This document shows positions 1-11,596 of a stretch of 64,000 nucleotides of DNA, one piece after another (the first letter of the stretch is position 1; the number at the start of each line of letters is the position of its first letter). Position numbers and translations under genes: made by a program. Origin of the DNA: Elmis aenea (Eukaryota; Arthropoda; Insecta; Coleoptera; Elmidae); assembly GCA_947652605.1 (NCBI GenBank), contig OX393579.1, positions 45,266,970 through 45,330,969 on the forward strand. Direction: 5' to 3'. The notes beneath the pieces were generated by a model, which saw only the letters and a list, made by a program, of their open reading frames with translations, had not been told where the DNA came from and searched no databases.

Positions 1-1386
1 CCATTGTTAGACACATATTATAACAAGAAAATTACCAAAGAGAAGAGACGGGAGTCTGGAAGCTCGTCTAAAATTGTTAAGAAAAGATTCTACATACAAA
101 AAATATGTAATTCTTTTAATTAAACATAAATAAATTTAAACTTTTAAACGGTGGGCAACAATACACCTAAATAAAAAAAGACTTATCTAATGCAGTCTTG
201 AACATTTACCATATTAAGTGAAACAACCTTAATATTACAAGAAATTTAACAATATTTTCAGTTTCCACTCTGGTTATATGGTAATTAGTGCGCAAGTTTC
301 ACCAGCTTGGCTTAAGACATTCGTTCTCACATACATGCCCCGATAATTATGTAAAAAGAAAACAAAAACGGAAACACTCGACAACCAGACTACCTACTAA
401 AATAATGTGGGTCATGGTGGTACGTGTATTTTAGACTCATTAATTGCTCGAGATACTAAAGTACCAGTTAAACATCTCTACACAACACTAAAAGTAAATT
501 AAACCGTTTAAAGCGCCAATTAAAGAGCTTTACTTATTAATGGACGCTATTATTTAACACTTACGCGTGACCACAGACACACAGAAGCTTGTTATACTCA
601 AGTGTTAATTTTTTCAACGTCGAGGCGTTTTAAAAGCATATTACTTAAAAAAAAAACTAGTTTAAGAGTTTCGCAGACAACAGAAGTCCATTTGAATTTC
701 AACGAGACATTTGCAAGTGTTGAGATCTGCAAAATTTTATTTACATATTAGCGCGTAGTGAACATGATAAGGCTATTTGCATATTACTTGAGGATCGTTA
801 CAGAAGCCTCATCCATGTGTGGTGTTTCTTAGTTAGGAAGAACTATTTCAACAGCTGAATAACATAAATACCGATCATCAGAAAAGATAAATATGATCGT
901 TTATATTACTTATAAATACTATCAAGTATGTGAGTAACTTAAATAAATAATCAATTATCATTTACTTCAGAAACTTAGACAACCTTAAAATGTTTGCATT
1001 AGAAATTGTCCATCACATTACGACTGGTTCTAGACATATTTCAAGCTGTGCAGGAAATACAACACATTTCATTTAAAAAATGTCTTGTAAAACAATCATT
1101 CAGAATAAAAAAAGAACATGAAATATTATTTGGTTTCATCATAGTGTTGTTCCTGAAAAAATCTAATTCAAGTCAAATCAAATGAACTGAATACTTATGT
1201 TAAATATTGCTAGGATTTAGGTAGTCCATAAAGAACTGTTGGCAAAAAAACTTGGATTGGATGCTTAACAGTGCAAACCAAGGCACGTATCTTGAAATTT
1301 CTGTTTTTTATTGTATATTTGAAACAAAGAAAACGAGTTTTTAGATCGACTTGGATAAAATAACATTTACAAGAGCATTTGAAGTA
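1..1386. other. Unassigned AT-rich DNA
   Basis: I see no coding similarity, inverted pair or terminal-repeat motif here. Short open frames overlapping this stretch run into the adjoining repeat and have no recognisable domain. It could be host intergenic or intronic DNA or decayed transposon. Confidence 0.4.
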
Positions 1387-1394
1387 CTTAGAGG

Positions 1395-1677
1395 CAGGGG
1401 TTTGGAGCGGAACACGGAGCAATGGATTTTTGCCCGGAGCTGGAGCGGAGTCCGGAGCAAATAATTTTGATTGCTTCACTGCTCCGGTTTATTATGTAAT
1501 TTGTTCTTACAAACATTTACTTAACTTGTTTGTCAGGGACAAATATTGTAATTTTTGACCCATTTGCACATATCCGAGAAAAACAAAGCTTTGGATTAAA
1601 AATCGTATTTAAAACATTTTATCAATATTTGGAGCATGGAGCGGAGCAAATAAAAATTGGACTGCTCCAACCCCCTA
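1395..1677 (+). mobile_element. GGAGC-word hAT-like MITE, copy 1 (short)
   Basis: The element begins CAGGGGTTTGGAGCGG and ends with a degenerate complement (GCTCCAACCCCCTA). Both ends are strings of GGAGC/GCTCC words. Its flanks, cttagagg (1387-1394) and cttacaag (1678-1685), match at 6 of 8 positions, as expected for an aged 8-bp target duplication. At 283 bp it is shorter than the other four copies in the window (393-559 bp), so it is probably a deletion derivative. It shares the marker 'tttttgcccggagc' near its left end with the copies at 32846 and 46078, which sets its orientation. It has no coding capacity. Assignment to hAT rests on the 8-bp duplications of sister copies and the CAGGGG tip. 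Confidence 0.8.
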
Positions 1678-1685
1678 CTTACAAG

Positions 1686-2258
1686 TGTGTACCAGGCAAC
1701 ATCCCGACGGTCAACTTTAAGACAGACTAACTTCTCGACAGTTAAATTTGCCGAAAACAAACTTCCCGACAGGCTAACATACCAAAGAAATAAAATATAG
1801 TACTTTGATGGTGAATTTAGTGAACTATCTAATTTCTTGTTGTCCTGGAATAGTATCAACAAGTAGGGTTGTCAGGTTAGGTTAGGTTAGGTTAGGTTGG
1901 GTCAGGTTGGTTTAGGTCAGTTTATGTAGCTTTTATAGGCTCTTTAACGAAATTCAGTTTTTCATTTTTCTTATTCTTATAATCGGATCCTCTTGTACCT
2001 TTCAGTGTCGAGGAGTTTTAAATTTTTATTTAAATTTATAGTATGCAGCTCTCATATATTCTTGTAATGGACAAAATGAATAAAATTTAGTTTGAAATTT
2101 TCTTTGGTCTTAATACATTTTATTTTTTCGGGAAGTTGGTCTGTTGAGCAGTTGGTTTTTCGGAAAGTTGGAACCTCGGGAAGTTGGAACCTCGGAAAGT
2201 TAGTGTGTCGGGAAGTTGGCCGTCGTAAAGTTGACTGTCGGGAATATGACCCACACTC
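1686..2258. mobile_element. Foldback-like element with TCGGGAAGTT word arrays
   Basis: The left arm (about 1700-1770) holds repeated tcccgac/caacttt words (gacggtcaactttaagacag, ctcgacagttaaatttg, cttcccgacaggc). The right arm (about 2128-2245) holds the reverse complement as an imperfect array of roughly 17-bp units: tcgggaagttgg, tcggaaagttgg, tcgggaagttgg, tcgtaaagttgac. About 360 bp lies between them, including a TTAGG-like tract. The words cttacaag (1678-1685) and cctacaag (2259-2266) flank the pair and match at 7 of 8 positions, a possible target duplication, but the extreme ends pair poorly. The apparent open frame across the right array has only repeat-encoded residues. Superfamily unknown. 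Confidence 0.55.
1874..1919 (+). repeat. TTAGG-like interstitial telomeric tract
   Basis: The tract reads aggttaggttaggttaggttgggtcaggttggtttagg, a degenerate run of the insect telomere word TTAGG. It lies in the spacer of the foldback-like element around it. Interstitial copies are common in insect genomes and do not by themselves indicate a chromosome end. Confidence 0.7.
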
Positions 2259-2562
2259 CCTACAAGTAGGTATATCATAGTATTTTGGTTAGTTTGATTT
2301 TGTCAAAAAGTTTTCAATTTTGTCTATGAAAACATTTAAATTTCTTAAATTGTTCAAGTAACTCATTTATGTAAAAAGTTATATCAAAAGTTAGATCATC
2401 TTTCAAGATTCTTGTCTCTTCATCAGTAGCTTTCCTATAAAATAAGACGAAGAGGCGAGAATCTCGCAAATGGTCTAGCAGTTCTACAAGAAATTCTTCA
2501 CCTAATATGTTAACGTTAACAGATTTTTAATTACATTTATTTGTATAATTTCATTCCGTTTA

Positions 2563-3164
2563 GGGGAAAGTCGGGTAATATCGGACAGCGGGTAATATCG
2601 GACAAGTGGTTTTTCGGGCACTTGCCATGCACAGAGGCACCTATCGCGATATTGGCTGTTGACAGCAACTAGTAGAAGGAAAACGCACACTACATTAGAA
2701 TGCGTCGTTTCCGTGTGTCAAAGCAATAGAGTTTTTTCTGTTTAGAGAGTGTTTTTTCGTGGACGAAGCTAAGTTTGGAGTGCTGATCCTGCTTAAACGT
2801 ACAAGTACAATCACTTTCTAAGTGTATTGGTAGCAACAAGAAATAATTTTTTTAATGTTTCACGCTTAAATCTGATCAGGCCTGGACAGTAATAAAAACT
2901 TGTTTGGATAACCAAAAATATGTAATTTTCTAAACATTAAATCATGTCTGATATAACCCTCCAACTTTTTGAATGGGCAAAAAGTAAGGTCTTTTTAGAT
3001 TGCCTAAAAATGGTAAAAAATTTTCCCCTAGGGGTAATTGCTTTTATGGGTGTTTGTACAACATATCTAAGTATGCTTTGATGCGTAGTATGGTCAAATT
3101 GAGCCTTTAACAAATTCACCAATAGTGAAAAAGCTTAACCGTCCGATATAACCCGACCTTCCCC
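2563..3164. mobile_element. TA-flanked MITE with GGGGAAAGTCGGG ends
   Basis: The left end is TA|ggggaaagtcgggtaatatcggac and the right end is the complement, gtccgatataacccgaccttcccc|TA. The word 'gggtaatatcggac' is repeated twice in tandem at the left end. About 600 bp long with no open frame that resembles a protein. A TA duplication suggests a Tc1/mariner-type or other TA-targeting superfamily; the transposase is not in the element. The 11937-12827 element has the same layout with different words. Confidence 0.7.
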
Positions 3165-3166
3165 TA

Positions 3167-4972
3167 TGTTTATAAAAATAACTGTGAACGGCCAGTGCAC
3201 AACAATAGTAATAAACGATTAAAATGGTTTGTATTTTACTATTGGAATCTTAAAAGTTCCAAAATCAAGTTATTAAAAAAATGAAAAGAAAAGAAAACTC
3301 TGGAAAAACACACATGCCTCATTTTCAGTTTTGTAAAAATGTGCCACCTCTTAGACGTTAAATTATAATAAAACAGCTAGTTACTGATTGTAAGTAAGGT
3401 ACCCTGTTCTTTGTAAATCCATCATCCTTAACGGTTTCATACTACAAGTTCGCAATCAACCCCCATAGAGCTTCATTATGCTACGAATGCGGCTGTCTTT
3501 GAACGCACCCTCATATTCAAGACATTATTATCGCAATGAATATTTTTAGGATAGGGAGAGCGTTCACCACTGGCGTTATGTTCCTCAACAGGAAGCTCTA
3601 CATTGTAACAGCAAGCTGAATCGCCAAATACAATGGGCGAAGTCTTTTATCCGCTTTGATTACAATGCCCATCAGGAATAAGCGAACGATGTATATAATA
3701 ATTGTTCTGGGTATTGCAGAACAGCATGTTACAGAACGATATCAAAGTAATGATATGCAATGAACAGCATTACTGTTACATTACTCGGTACCTCAAGCGT
3801 TTCTCCGGATGGGAGATTCCGAATGACGCATTCGTTCGATTGCGTATTATTTATAGTTCAAAAGGATATCATTTTCTTGCAAATTAGCGTGGAATTCAGC
3901 GTGAAGCAATCGCTTTTTAATTTTAGTGCCTGCTGTTTTATTTAACATATAAATAAGAGTGATACAAACAGCGACATACAGCCTGTCCATGATCGTCATT
4001 AGGATCTCAGGCAATCTTAGTGCTGGAGAGTCACTTAAATGGATTAAAATGTGCAGAATGTGCATCCAATTTTAATATGTTTTTAATTTCAAATAACTGG
4101 AACCACTACAAAAATAAAAGAAAAAAAAAAGAAAATCCATTCATTAATATTTGTTGGCATTTGTTTATCAACATCTATTCAATTTTTTTTTTTCAGGATT
4201 GTTTAAATTCAACAATATATTTGAAGTTGTCGCACATTCTGCTATTTTAACCGACTTCCCAACACCTATACCGTTAAAGTTGTTTTGGAACAGCCTGTAA
4301 ATTAACTCTTGATGTTATTTACATCAACTGATTTGTTTTGCACATTGCAGGCTATGTATATCGATGACGTTAAAATATGACAAAATAATTACACATTTTT
4401 ATCGGCGTTTCTTCAAGAGTTGGTCGGTGTCATGCGGCAACTTTGTACTGTGATATCTACACATTTTTTTCTATGCGGTAGGTTCGGTTTGATAAAACGT
4501 AATAGGTCGATATTTTTAACTTCTTGAAGGTTGTGCAGTAAATCTTTTATTATGCAACCGACCTACATAATTTGAAAATTAATGATATATTTAATTAGCA
4601 CGTATAATAAATTTTGATCCAATTTTAATTGGCAGTGATGCTAGGAAGATCGTTGAGATGCAAATAAACGAAGGTTGTAGCTACTAATCAAATTTTTAGA
4701 AAGAAATTTAGTTTTTTATGTGGAATTAAAACGAAATCAAAATCATTTTGATAATAGGGCGCTGCACAGTTCGTTCGTTTTTATCTTCTGTGTTCCAACG
4801 GCTTGAATTTGAATTACTGTCCGGTATCTTAAGATATCCGAGATCCACAGATGTATAAAAAAGAATGAAAAAAGTCGAGTACATAAAAATTAAATTTTAA
4901 AAGTGCCTTACGGTCCTTCTCAAATCCTTAATCTTAACATAAGTCAGGGTTAAGCTAACAAAAATTATGATA
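3167..4972. other. Unassigned AT-rich DNA
   Basis: No domain, tRNA-like promoter or inverted pair was recognised. Homopolymer runs of A and T are frequent. The many 60-75 residue open frames overlap each other on both strands and read as lysine/phenylalanine-rich noise. Confidence 0.4.
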
Positions 4973-4980
4973 ATTGTAAC

Positions 4981-5379
4981 CAGGGGTTTGGAGCAGTCCA
5001 ATTTTCTAATTGCTCCGCTCCGGCATCAAAATGCCTGCTCCAGCTCCGCTCCATGCTCCAAATATTGTTAACATTTATAAAAAAAAAATTTTGATTAAGA
5101 CAATTGTTTAAAAAAAAAAGTTTAATTTTATCGGATATATAGAAGTTGGTCAAAAATAACAATATTTGACCCCAACAAACAAGTGAAGTTAAATAAATGT
5201 TTGAAAAAACAAATTATTCATCTTCAAACGTTGAAAAACAGAAAAAAAGTAGTTTTAAAAAAAAATTTACATAATAAACTGCAGCTGTAGAGCGATCAAA
5301 ATTATTTGCTCCGGACTCCGCTCCTGTTCCGGGCAAAAACCCATTGCTCCACTGCTCCGTGCTCCGCTCCAAACCCCTG
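4981..5379 (-). mobile_element. GGAGC-word hAT-like MITE, copy 2, perfect 8-bp TSD
   Basis: The element runs from caggggtttggagc to gctccaaacccctg and is flanked on both sides by attgtaac (4973-4980 and 5380-5387), a perfect 8-bp target duplication. That length is characteristic of hAT (and P) elements, and CAGGGG fits hAT tips. Both ends are dense in GCTCC/GGAGC words. The block 'gggcaaaaacccattgctcc' lies at the right, so the copy is inverted relative to 1395, 32846 and 46078. The middle contains the conserved segment 'atttgaccccaacaaacaag'. No coding capacity. Confidence 0.92.
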
Positions 5380-5387
5380 ATTGTAAC

Positions 5388-7420
5388 CGTAGGCAATGCA
5401 TATTTCGTTAATATAGGTTTGTCTACAATGTATGGTCCATAGTTTCCACCATGACTGAGGTATTCAGCAAAACAGAACACCAACTTCTGTATACCCTCTT
5501 TATAGAACATATCCTGCTGTAACATAGCCATTCCTGCTCTGTTTCTTAGACGTCATCATCGCATTCCTCGTTATTCTCGCAAATTTCAAGAATTTTTCTT
5601 TAAAATATGTTGACAGATCGTTAGAACTTTTCGAAAATTGTGCTAACGCTGGGTGCCAAAGACGCTCTTTGAGAAGCACACACAACGACTCAAAATCAAG
5701 TTTTCATAATGTTATTTGGCTGGGAACATGTGGATCACCGTACATGAAAAACATAAATATAAAATACTGTCCAGCCTTAGGTGGCTGGCGGGCCGGATTC
5801 AGTGAGATTTGAAAAAGTTCTCGCGGGCCGGATAAAATCATGTCGCGAGCCGCATCCGGCCTGCGGGTTGTGTGTTGCACATGCCTGGTTCAAGGTATAG
5901 CGAATCTAATCAAAATTTAAAAAATCAATATCAATTCTCGTTCTTGTTAAAACAGCCAAATGTCTCTTAGTTTACGGATATTCCTCAGGTATTATTTGAC
6001 ATTGTTCACATATAAAATTACCCTTTTTTGTCAAAGCGCTACGGCTATGATAAATATTTACCTTAATAATTTTTGGGGTACTGGTCTGTTTCGTGAGTCA
6101 GTAGTGTCTATTGTCACTGTTGCAGCAATGTTTACCCAACAGCTGCTATCATTGGATACAATTACCATTTACCTAAATGTTTATTGGTTCTTTAAAAAAA
6201 AACACCTTAAACAGACCTCTAACCTGCTCCTCTTTTACTGATGAAATGAATGACGACGGTCAGGTTAAAGTTTGATTTTGAAGAAAACAAACGGAATTTG
6301 TGATTCTAGTACTGTCACGGCAATGTTAGTCAAGCAGAAGCTATCGTAGTATAGGCTTAGGTTGTTTGTCTATTGCCTCAACAGGTACAATAGACTACTG
6401 GCTCTCACGAAACAGACTAGTACAATTTTTGTTTGGGCCACTGTTAAATTTACTTGAAACAACAAAATCACTGAGGTGGTCGTCCCGCTATGACTCGCTT
6501 CCTCCTTCATCTGTTCCATTTAGAAACGCTAATCATCCCACTAGACGCTAAGAGTAATAAACAATAGCGCGTCAGTCATTTTTTGTTCATATCATTTCGA
6601 GACGCCGGTATCCGTATCGGCATCATATTTTTCCGCCACGTGTAGGACCTACATAATGAATAAGCGGTAAAATTGACTCACGTACAACATTCTAAGTCAG
6701 ATAATAGGAAAATTAGGAACACAATCAATTAGGGAAGCCATTAGCTACAGAATTGTTGCACGTGCTGTTAAAAAATTACCAGATCACCGTTGTCTTGATA
6801 AGCGCCACGCGTTGACAAAATGTTGAGAAATCTTGTGAGGTGTTAATAGCAAATTGATTTTTAAGTACCGCGTCGGATTATAATATTTCGTTTGAGGTCA
6901 ATATGTTACTATAATATACACTTAACAAGAAATAAAAAATACATGTCTTGCTTCAAGCAATTCGTTTGTTTTGTTTCATAATTAAATAGCTGTGACTAAA
7001 AATTTGTTAAATTGTGCAAGTATTTCCAAAATTTTGCTTTTACAATAATAAAACCGATAGTCGCAGAATACAGAAGACGTTTGTTTTTGGGTGTTTGCCA
7101 TTGCATTTGCTTGAAGAAAAAAAACAAGTGAAGGAAGAAAAGCCAACTGGGTTACGATACTTCAAAAATACTGATAAAATATTTAAAGTTAATTACCATT
7201 TTGGTCGTAAGCCTAGATATTCGTAAGTTGATTAGTTGAAAATCGACGACAGTCTGTAAAATTCTTAGTTCAAAGCTACAAATGCTTTAGTTTTACAAAA
7301 AAAATTCATAAAAGAAGAAAAATACTGTTAAGTCAACATAAAGTTCAAATATTTTTCAAGTCAATTCAGAACTTAAGTTTCTTCTAGATATAGGTAGTTT
7401 TTAAATGCTCTCTTAAATAG
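5388..7420. other. Mostly unassigned DNA; includes a hAT-like end
   Basis: Apart from the fragment at 5772-5887, I recognise nothing. A partly repeated motif (cactgttgcagcaatgtttacccaacagctgctatc near 6115 and cacggcaatgttagtcaagcagaagctatc near 6315) suggests an old duplication. The stretch 6470-6620 is less AT-rich than its surroundings and could be host sequence. Confidence 0.35.
5772..5887 (-). mobile_element. hAT-like terminal fragment (GGGCCGG words)
   Basis: Read on the minus strand, the right edge starts caggcatgtgcaacacacaa and continues into cccgcaggccggatgcggctcgcg. This is the style of many animal hAT ends: a CAGG tip followed by repeated GC-rich CCGGCC/CGGGCC words. The plus-strand left edge (cagccttaggtggctggcgggccgg) carries the same word, so this may be a short internally deleted element. 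No flanking duplication is visible. Confidence 0.5.
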
Positions 7421-7422
7421 CT

Positions 7423-7467
7423 TAACCTAACCCAACCTAACCTAACCTAACCCAACCCAACCTAAAC
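7423..7467 (-). repeat. CCTAA (TTAGG complement) tract
   Basis: The sequence taacctaacccaacctaacctaacctaacccaacccaacctaa is a degenerate telomere-type array in CCTAA orientation. Unlike the other three tracts in the window, I do not see an inverted-repeat element around it. Confidence 0.7.
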
Positions 7468-8170
7468 TTACCTGACTTAATATGATTAATATTTGCAACA
7501 AAAGTAACTTTTAATTACGCATAATAAAAATGTTTTACTATTAACTCTATACTTAACAAATGAACACTAAGTTTCATATAGGTACTACTGAATTTAATAG
7601 TATACCAAAAATATTACCCTTTCTAAGTAAACCCATAAACAAAATTTCCTAAAATCTGTCGCCCAGATTTGTTTAACTGACGCAATTGCTTCAAACACTT
7701 TTCGTGGCGGCAAGCCAGCAAACTAATCAAAGAAATGTATATGAATATAAATATAGTTCTTTGAAAACTATAGTCTCATTTTCTAAATTTTCTAGTATTA
7801 ACATTTGAGGACTACAAAGTCCTGAATTTTGATTACATACTTTTTGTGTCTTTATATCATCCTGTATTTCAATCTACAAAATTTAATTTTTTAAGACCAT
7901 GTCTAGTTCTGTTAGACGTCGATTGATTTTTAGAATAATAATACAACGAAATTCAATCAAAAACACTTTTCTGCAGTATTTAGCATATTTAAATCAATCT
8001 CTTTTCAAAATGTTATTGCTTCACAAACAGCGTCAGTCAAGTTTTTAATTACTTTAGTTTGAAATTAAAACCAGGTAATCATAAATGAAAAATTTTGTTC
8101 CAACCTTTGGATGTAAATCATGGAGAATGATTTTAAACAAAAACAATAAATACGTATTAAAAGTTTAAAA
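7468..8170. other. Unassigned AT-rich DNA
   Basis: No feature recognised. The sequence becomes interpretable only at about 8180, where LINE coding similarity begins. Confidence 0.4.
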
Positions 8171-8179
8171 ATGGTCTAT

Positions 8180-8350
8180 AGGAGGTGAAATTAAAGAAGA
8201 ACACAGGGATAGAATCAGAAAAGCGGTTAAACAAAAAATCCAGACGAAACAGCTAAGATGGTTAGGATCTGTACATCGAATGGGAGAAGATAAGATGCCC
8301 AGAAAAGCTTATGGCAACAGCAAGAAGAAACCAAAAAGAAAACTTGTAAT
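8180..8350 (+). pseudogene. LINE C-terminal fragment (RT-downstream domain)
   Basis: Translation around 8220-8310 gives a block containing 'KQLRWLGSVHRM' followed by 'KMPRKAYGNSKKKPKR'. This is the conserved region downstream of the reverse transcriptase in many insect LINEs (pattern R-W-L-G-H-v-x-R-M, then a basic stretch). The same block occurs at 43080-43190 as 'HLGWLGHIYRM', so both are probably one family. Only the 3' part is present. Confidence 0.6.
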
Positions 8351-8413
8351 TATGAGGTACAAGAAGCATTTATGAACAGATTGATCGAGTGGAGTAGGGT
8401 TAAAGTTGAAAAA

Positions 8414-8700
8414 AATAAGAAAAGTAATTTAATTTCTTACAAAACAAGGAATTAGTGTGGAAAACATCCTGAATGAAATGAAAGCAGTTTATGGTAACGT
8501 TTTCCTGATTAAACCATGGTTTATAAGTGGTCACGATGATAGCATTGATAGACCAAGTGACGTCCTAACACATGAAATGGTTTTTAAAGTTAGAGATGCC
8601 CTTATGGAAAAAGGTCGACCAAAATAAACAGAAATCGCAGGAACGTTCAAAATATCCCAAACAAGGGCAGACAAAAATGAGCGGAAGGTGGGTGTCGAAA
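8414..8700 (+). pseudogene. Mariner-like transposase N-terminal remnant
   Basis: One frame, broken by stops at two places, encodes 'FLTKQGISVENILNEMKAVY' followed by a segment with DDSIDRPSD, 'LTHEMVFKVRDALMEKG' and 'TEIAGTFKIS'. Order and spacing match the paired helix-turn-helix DNA-binding region of mariner-type transposases (first HTH; a DDPRSGRP-like linker; N-x-x-K-V-R; E-I-A-x-x-x-x-I-S). Catalytic-domain motifs are not visible downstream, so this is a truncated remnant abutting the LINE tail at 8180. Confidence 0.6.
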
Positions 8701-8957
8701 ATTCTTACACTGCATAAAAAAAAAGAGTTGGTGTAGCAAACAGTTATTGGAGCTGTGTGGAGCTTCAGTACACGTTATCAACAGGATTTTGAGCGGACAT
8801 TTTTATCTGTTCCTGATGATGATGAGTCATTGCAAGCAACAAAAAAAAATTATTAAGGTCTAAAAAAAAAATTGAAAGATCTAACAAATGTAGATATGTT
8901 TAAGGAGAATATATCATATAATAAAATACTACAACCTAAATCTTTGTCTCTTTCTTC

Positions 8958-9384
8958 CAGGGATGGAGAGTCGGGAGTCGAAAAGTCGGAGCTTTTTTAA
9001 GGAGTCGGGAGTCGAAGAAACTACCGACTCCTGACTCTTTCTTGATTTAATTTTTTTCTATGATAAAAATAGAATACAAAATTTAAAACAAAAACAAAAT
9101 AACGATGTGGAACGATTTTTTATAACCGAATTGTTGAAAATTTTAAATTTTATTTTTAAAAAACCCAGTTTTTTATTTTTCTTTATTATTTGGTAAATAT
9201 ACGTAAATAAACTTTGTTCACCATTACATAATACAATTAGGAACGAAAAAAAGCGGCTTTCACTGTAGTAAGTATATACTAATTACATTTTTTTAATGAA
9301 AGGAGTCGGGAGTCGGAGTTGGTTTTAAAAAATCCCGGTTGGGAGTCGGGAATCGGTTATTTTTGTGCCGACTCCCCATTCCTG
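8958..9384. mobile_element. hAT-like MITE with GGGAGTCG words
   Basis: The left end is cagggatggagagtcgggagtcg and the right end gccgactccccattcctg. Flanks ctttcttc (8950-8957) and ctttctac (9385-9392) match at 7 of 8 positions, a likely 8-bp target duplication. Both sides carry repeats of ggagtcgggagtcg: about 8968-9040, with a cgactcctgactc complement at its end, and about 9300-9360. At 427 bp it has the architecture of the GGAGC family with a different word. No coding capacity. Confidence 0.75.
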
Positions 9385-9392
9385 CTTTCTAC

Positions 9393-10560
9393 CCCATTCC
9401 GCGAATATAAAAAACACCCTCGTAAAATCACGAACAAAAGCTTCACCTCTAACGGTCAAGAGCCGTAAGATTTAAAACAAGAATATATACGAAAAGAATA
9501 CTAAACCAAAACAAAATAACAACATTTGTTAAACCTCCCACGTTTAAAACGTATCAAATTGTTTAGCATGACGAAATAATTCAAAAGTTTTCCGCTATTA
9601 AATCTTAGTGCACAGCTGCGCCAATCCACATGAATAGTTTTTACTTATAGAAACGGTAAACAATAATTGGAAAAGCAATAAATAAATTTTTGTAGATCAC
9701 AGCCGACCGGCTGCGTATGATTTGTAACGACTTTTAAGCTCTAATTTAACCGTAACTTCATAAAAAATTGCGGAAAAGGATATGATACGGCCTACAATCG
9801 CTAATACATCTAATCATCTGAAAATTACTGCGACATACTTTTTAATTAAATTTCCTCTAGATTTTTATCAGATTTTCTTGAGAAACCACGAATATATTAA
9901 ACCTTTAACGGACTATTAAGTAAGTAGATCGATAGTTGATATATTGAAGTTTACTGACGTTCCAATAACAACAAATTTATGGTTTTGTTTTTATTGTAAC
10001 GCGAACCGGAATACCATTTCTATTTCTATTAATGTTTGGTAGTATCAGTTAGATATTTTGTCGCTTAGTGGGACAACTGTTTCAAAATGACACAAGGCTA
10101 ACTGGTATAATTTAACTACAGCAACGTAATCCATTCCGTGTGACTTATCTCCAGTTGCAAAGCTACGCAACCTTGTATATCATTTTTTTGTGGTACAGTT
10201 TAAATTATACCTAGATGATGGAATTTTTATAGTAGCCACACGCGGCAGTAGCCTAAGGCGATTTATTTGTTTTGTTTTATTTTAATGTCCTTGACTTGCC
10301 CTTCGATACAACTGACTTAAACTGTGCAAATACTTAAATGCAATTCACACAACTTTCATACAAGATTTCGATTTGCACTTTTTTTTTTGAAACTTCGATT
10401 TGAATATGAAATTTTCAGTTTCCTGAGAAGAGTTTGCTGGGAATATTCACAGAATATTCCTTATATAACTGATTAACAGAAAAACAAAAAAACTACTATC
10501 ACATGCAAATTAATTTCGTAATGTTTTTGATAGCGGCAAAGTGTAAAATTCTGGTAATCT
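9393..10560. other. Unassigned AT-rich DNA
   Basis: No coding or repeat motif recognised. A moderately less AT-rich part around 9690-9850 (cacagccgaccggctgcg) shows no domain similarity. Confidence 0.4.
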
Positions 10561-10751
10561 GCAGCACGCCTGAGCATTCTGTGCAATGTCGAATGGAATC
10601 TGGCAAAGTATAAAATAATAATGATCTTATATACATTGCCCAAGTAGTCGGTATAAGGAATATCTAGACATTTTATAAAATGTTAGGTAGATTGTATAAA
10701 AAAAAAGTTTTAATAAGAATCAAAACATTTTTATTGTCTCATAAATAAATA

Positions 10752-11382
10752 CAGGGTGTGTATAAATTGGCGGAAGCGCTACACGTGGCGATGTTCATAG
10801 TAAAATTCTAAGTCGAAAATCTTAATACAAAAATGTTGTACCATGCTACCTATGGCCTCAGGAACCATTAAAAAAAACAAAAATTTGGCAACCTTGCATC
10901 CATTGATTTGCTTTTAGACATTTTTTTATTAGCAATAATTTTTACTTCGATATTTATAATATTTATTTGAACTGAAAGCCTTCAGTTCGTAAACATAGCT
11001 GCATTCTTTTAGGTATCGTCTAATTCTAATACAAACAAAAAATAATTACGAGAAAAACAAAGATGACAGTTAATGACAATGTTGCCATATGTATTATTTT
11101 CATTCAAATCAGTGATTAACATATTTTCAACACCAATTTTTAAAAGGAAAAACACAATATCTAGAAAAAAATATTCAAAATTAATTTTTATTCCAAATCG
11201 CAGCTTTTTCATTGAAAAATATTAAATAATAATGCTTATTAAAGGACTGAATGTCAAAACTTTGAGGACCTTATGCAGACACAGCAAGCATGGTGCAACA
11301 TTTTTGTATTAAGATTTTCGACTTAGAATTTTACTATGAACATCGCCACGTGTAGCACTTCCGCCAATTTATACACACCCTG
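10752..11382. mobile_element. Palindromic CAGGGTG MITE, 631 bp
   Basis: The left end TA|cagggtgtgtataaattggcgg pairs with the right end ccgccaatttatacacaccctg|TA. The arms match for roughly 90 bp at the ends (aagcgctacacgtggcgatgttcatag and its complement) and again toward the centre. TA on both sides fits Tc1/mariner-type integration. The only open frame (67 residues, minus strand) has no similarity I recognise. Confidence 0.88.
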
Positions 11383-11596
11383 TATAATACTAATAATAAT
11401 AATAATCTTATGAGTATTTATCTAGTCACGAGTCCTTCTACTGTTGCGTGTAGGACCTTATATTTTATTAATTGCAATGCATTAAAAAAAAGCTTTAACA
11501 ACCTTTAACATAACCCTCTATTAATGAACAAGTGAATAAGGGTAGGGTTACAGGCTATTATTTTATACTTTGCCAGATTCCACTCGGCAGTACACA

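Noticed and set aside
1874..1919. A chromosome end
   Set aside because: The TTAGG tract is about 45 bp, degenerate, and embedded in an inverted-repeat element.
2092..2280. A 62-codon frame with VEQLVFRKVG-type repeats
   Set aside because: It lies exactly on the TCGGGAAGTT array and merely translates it.
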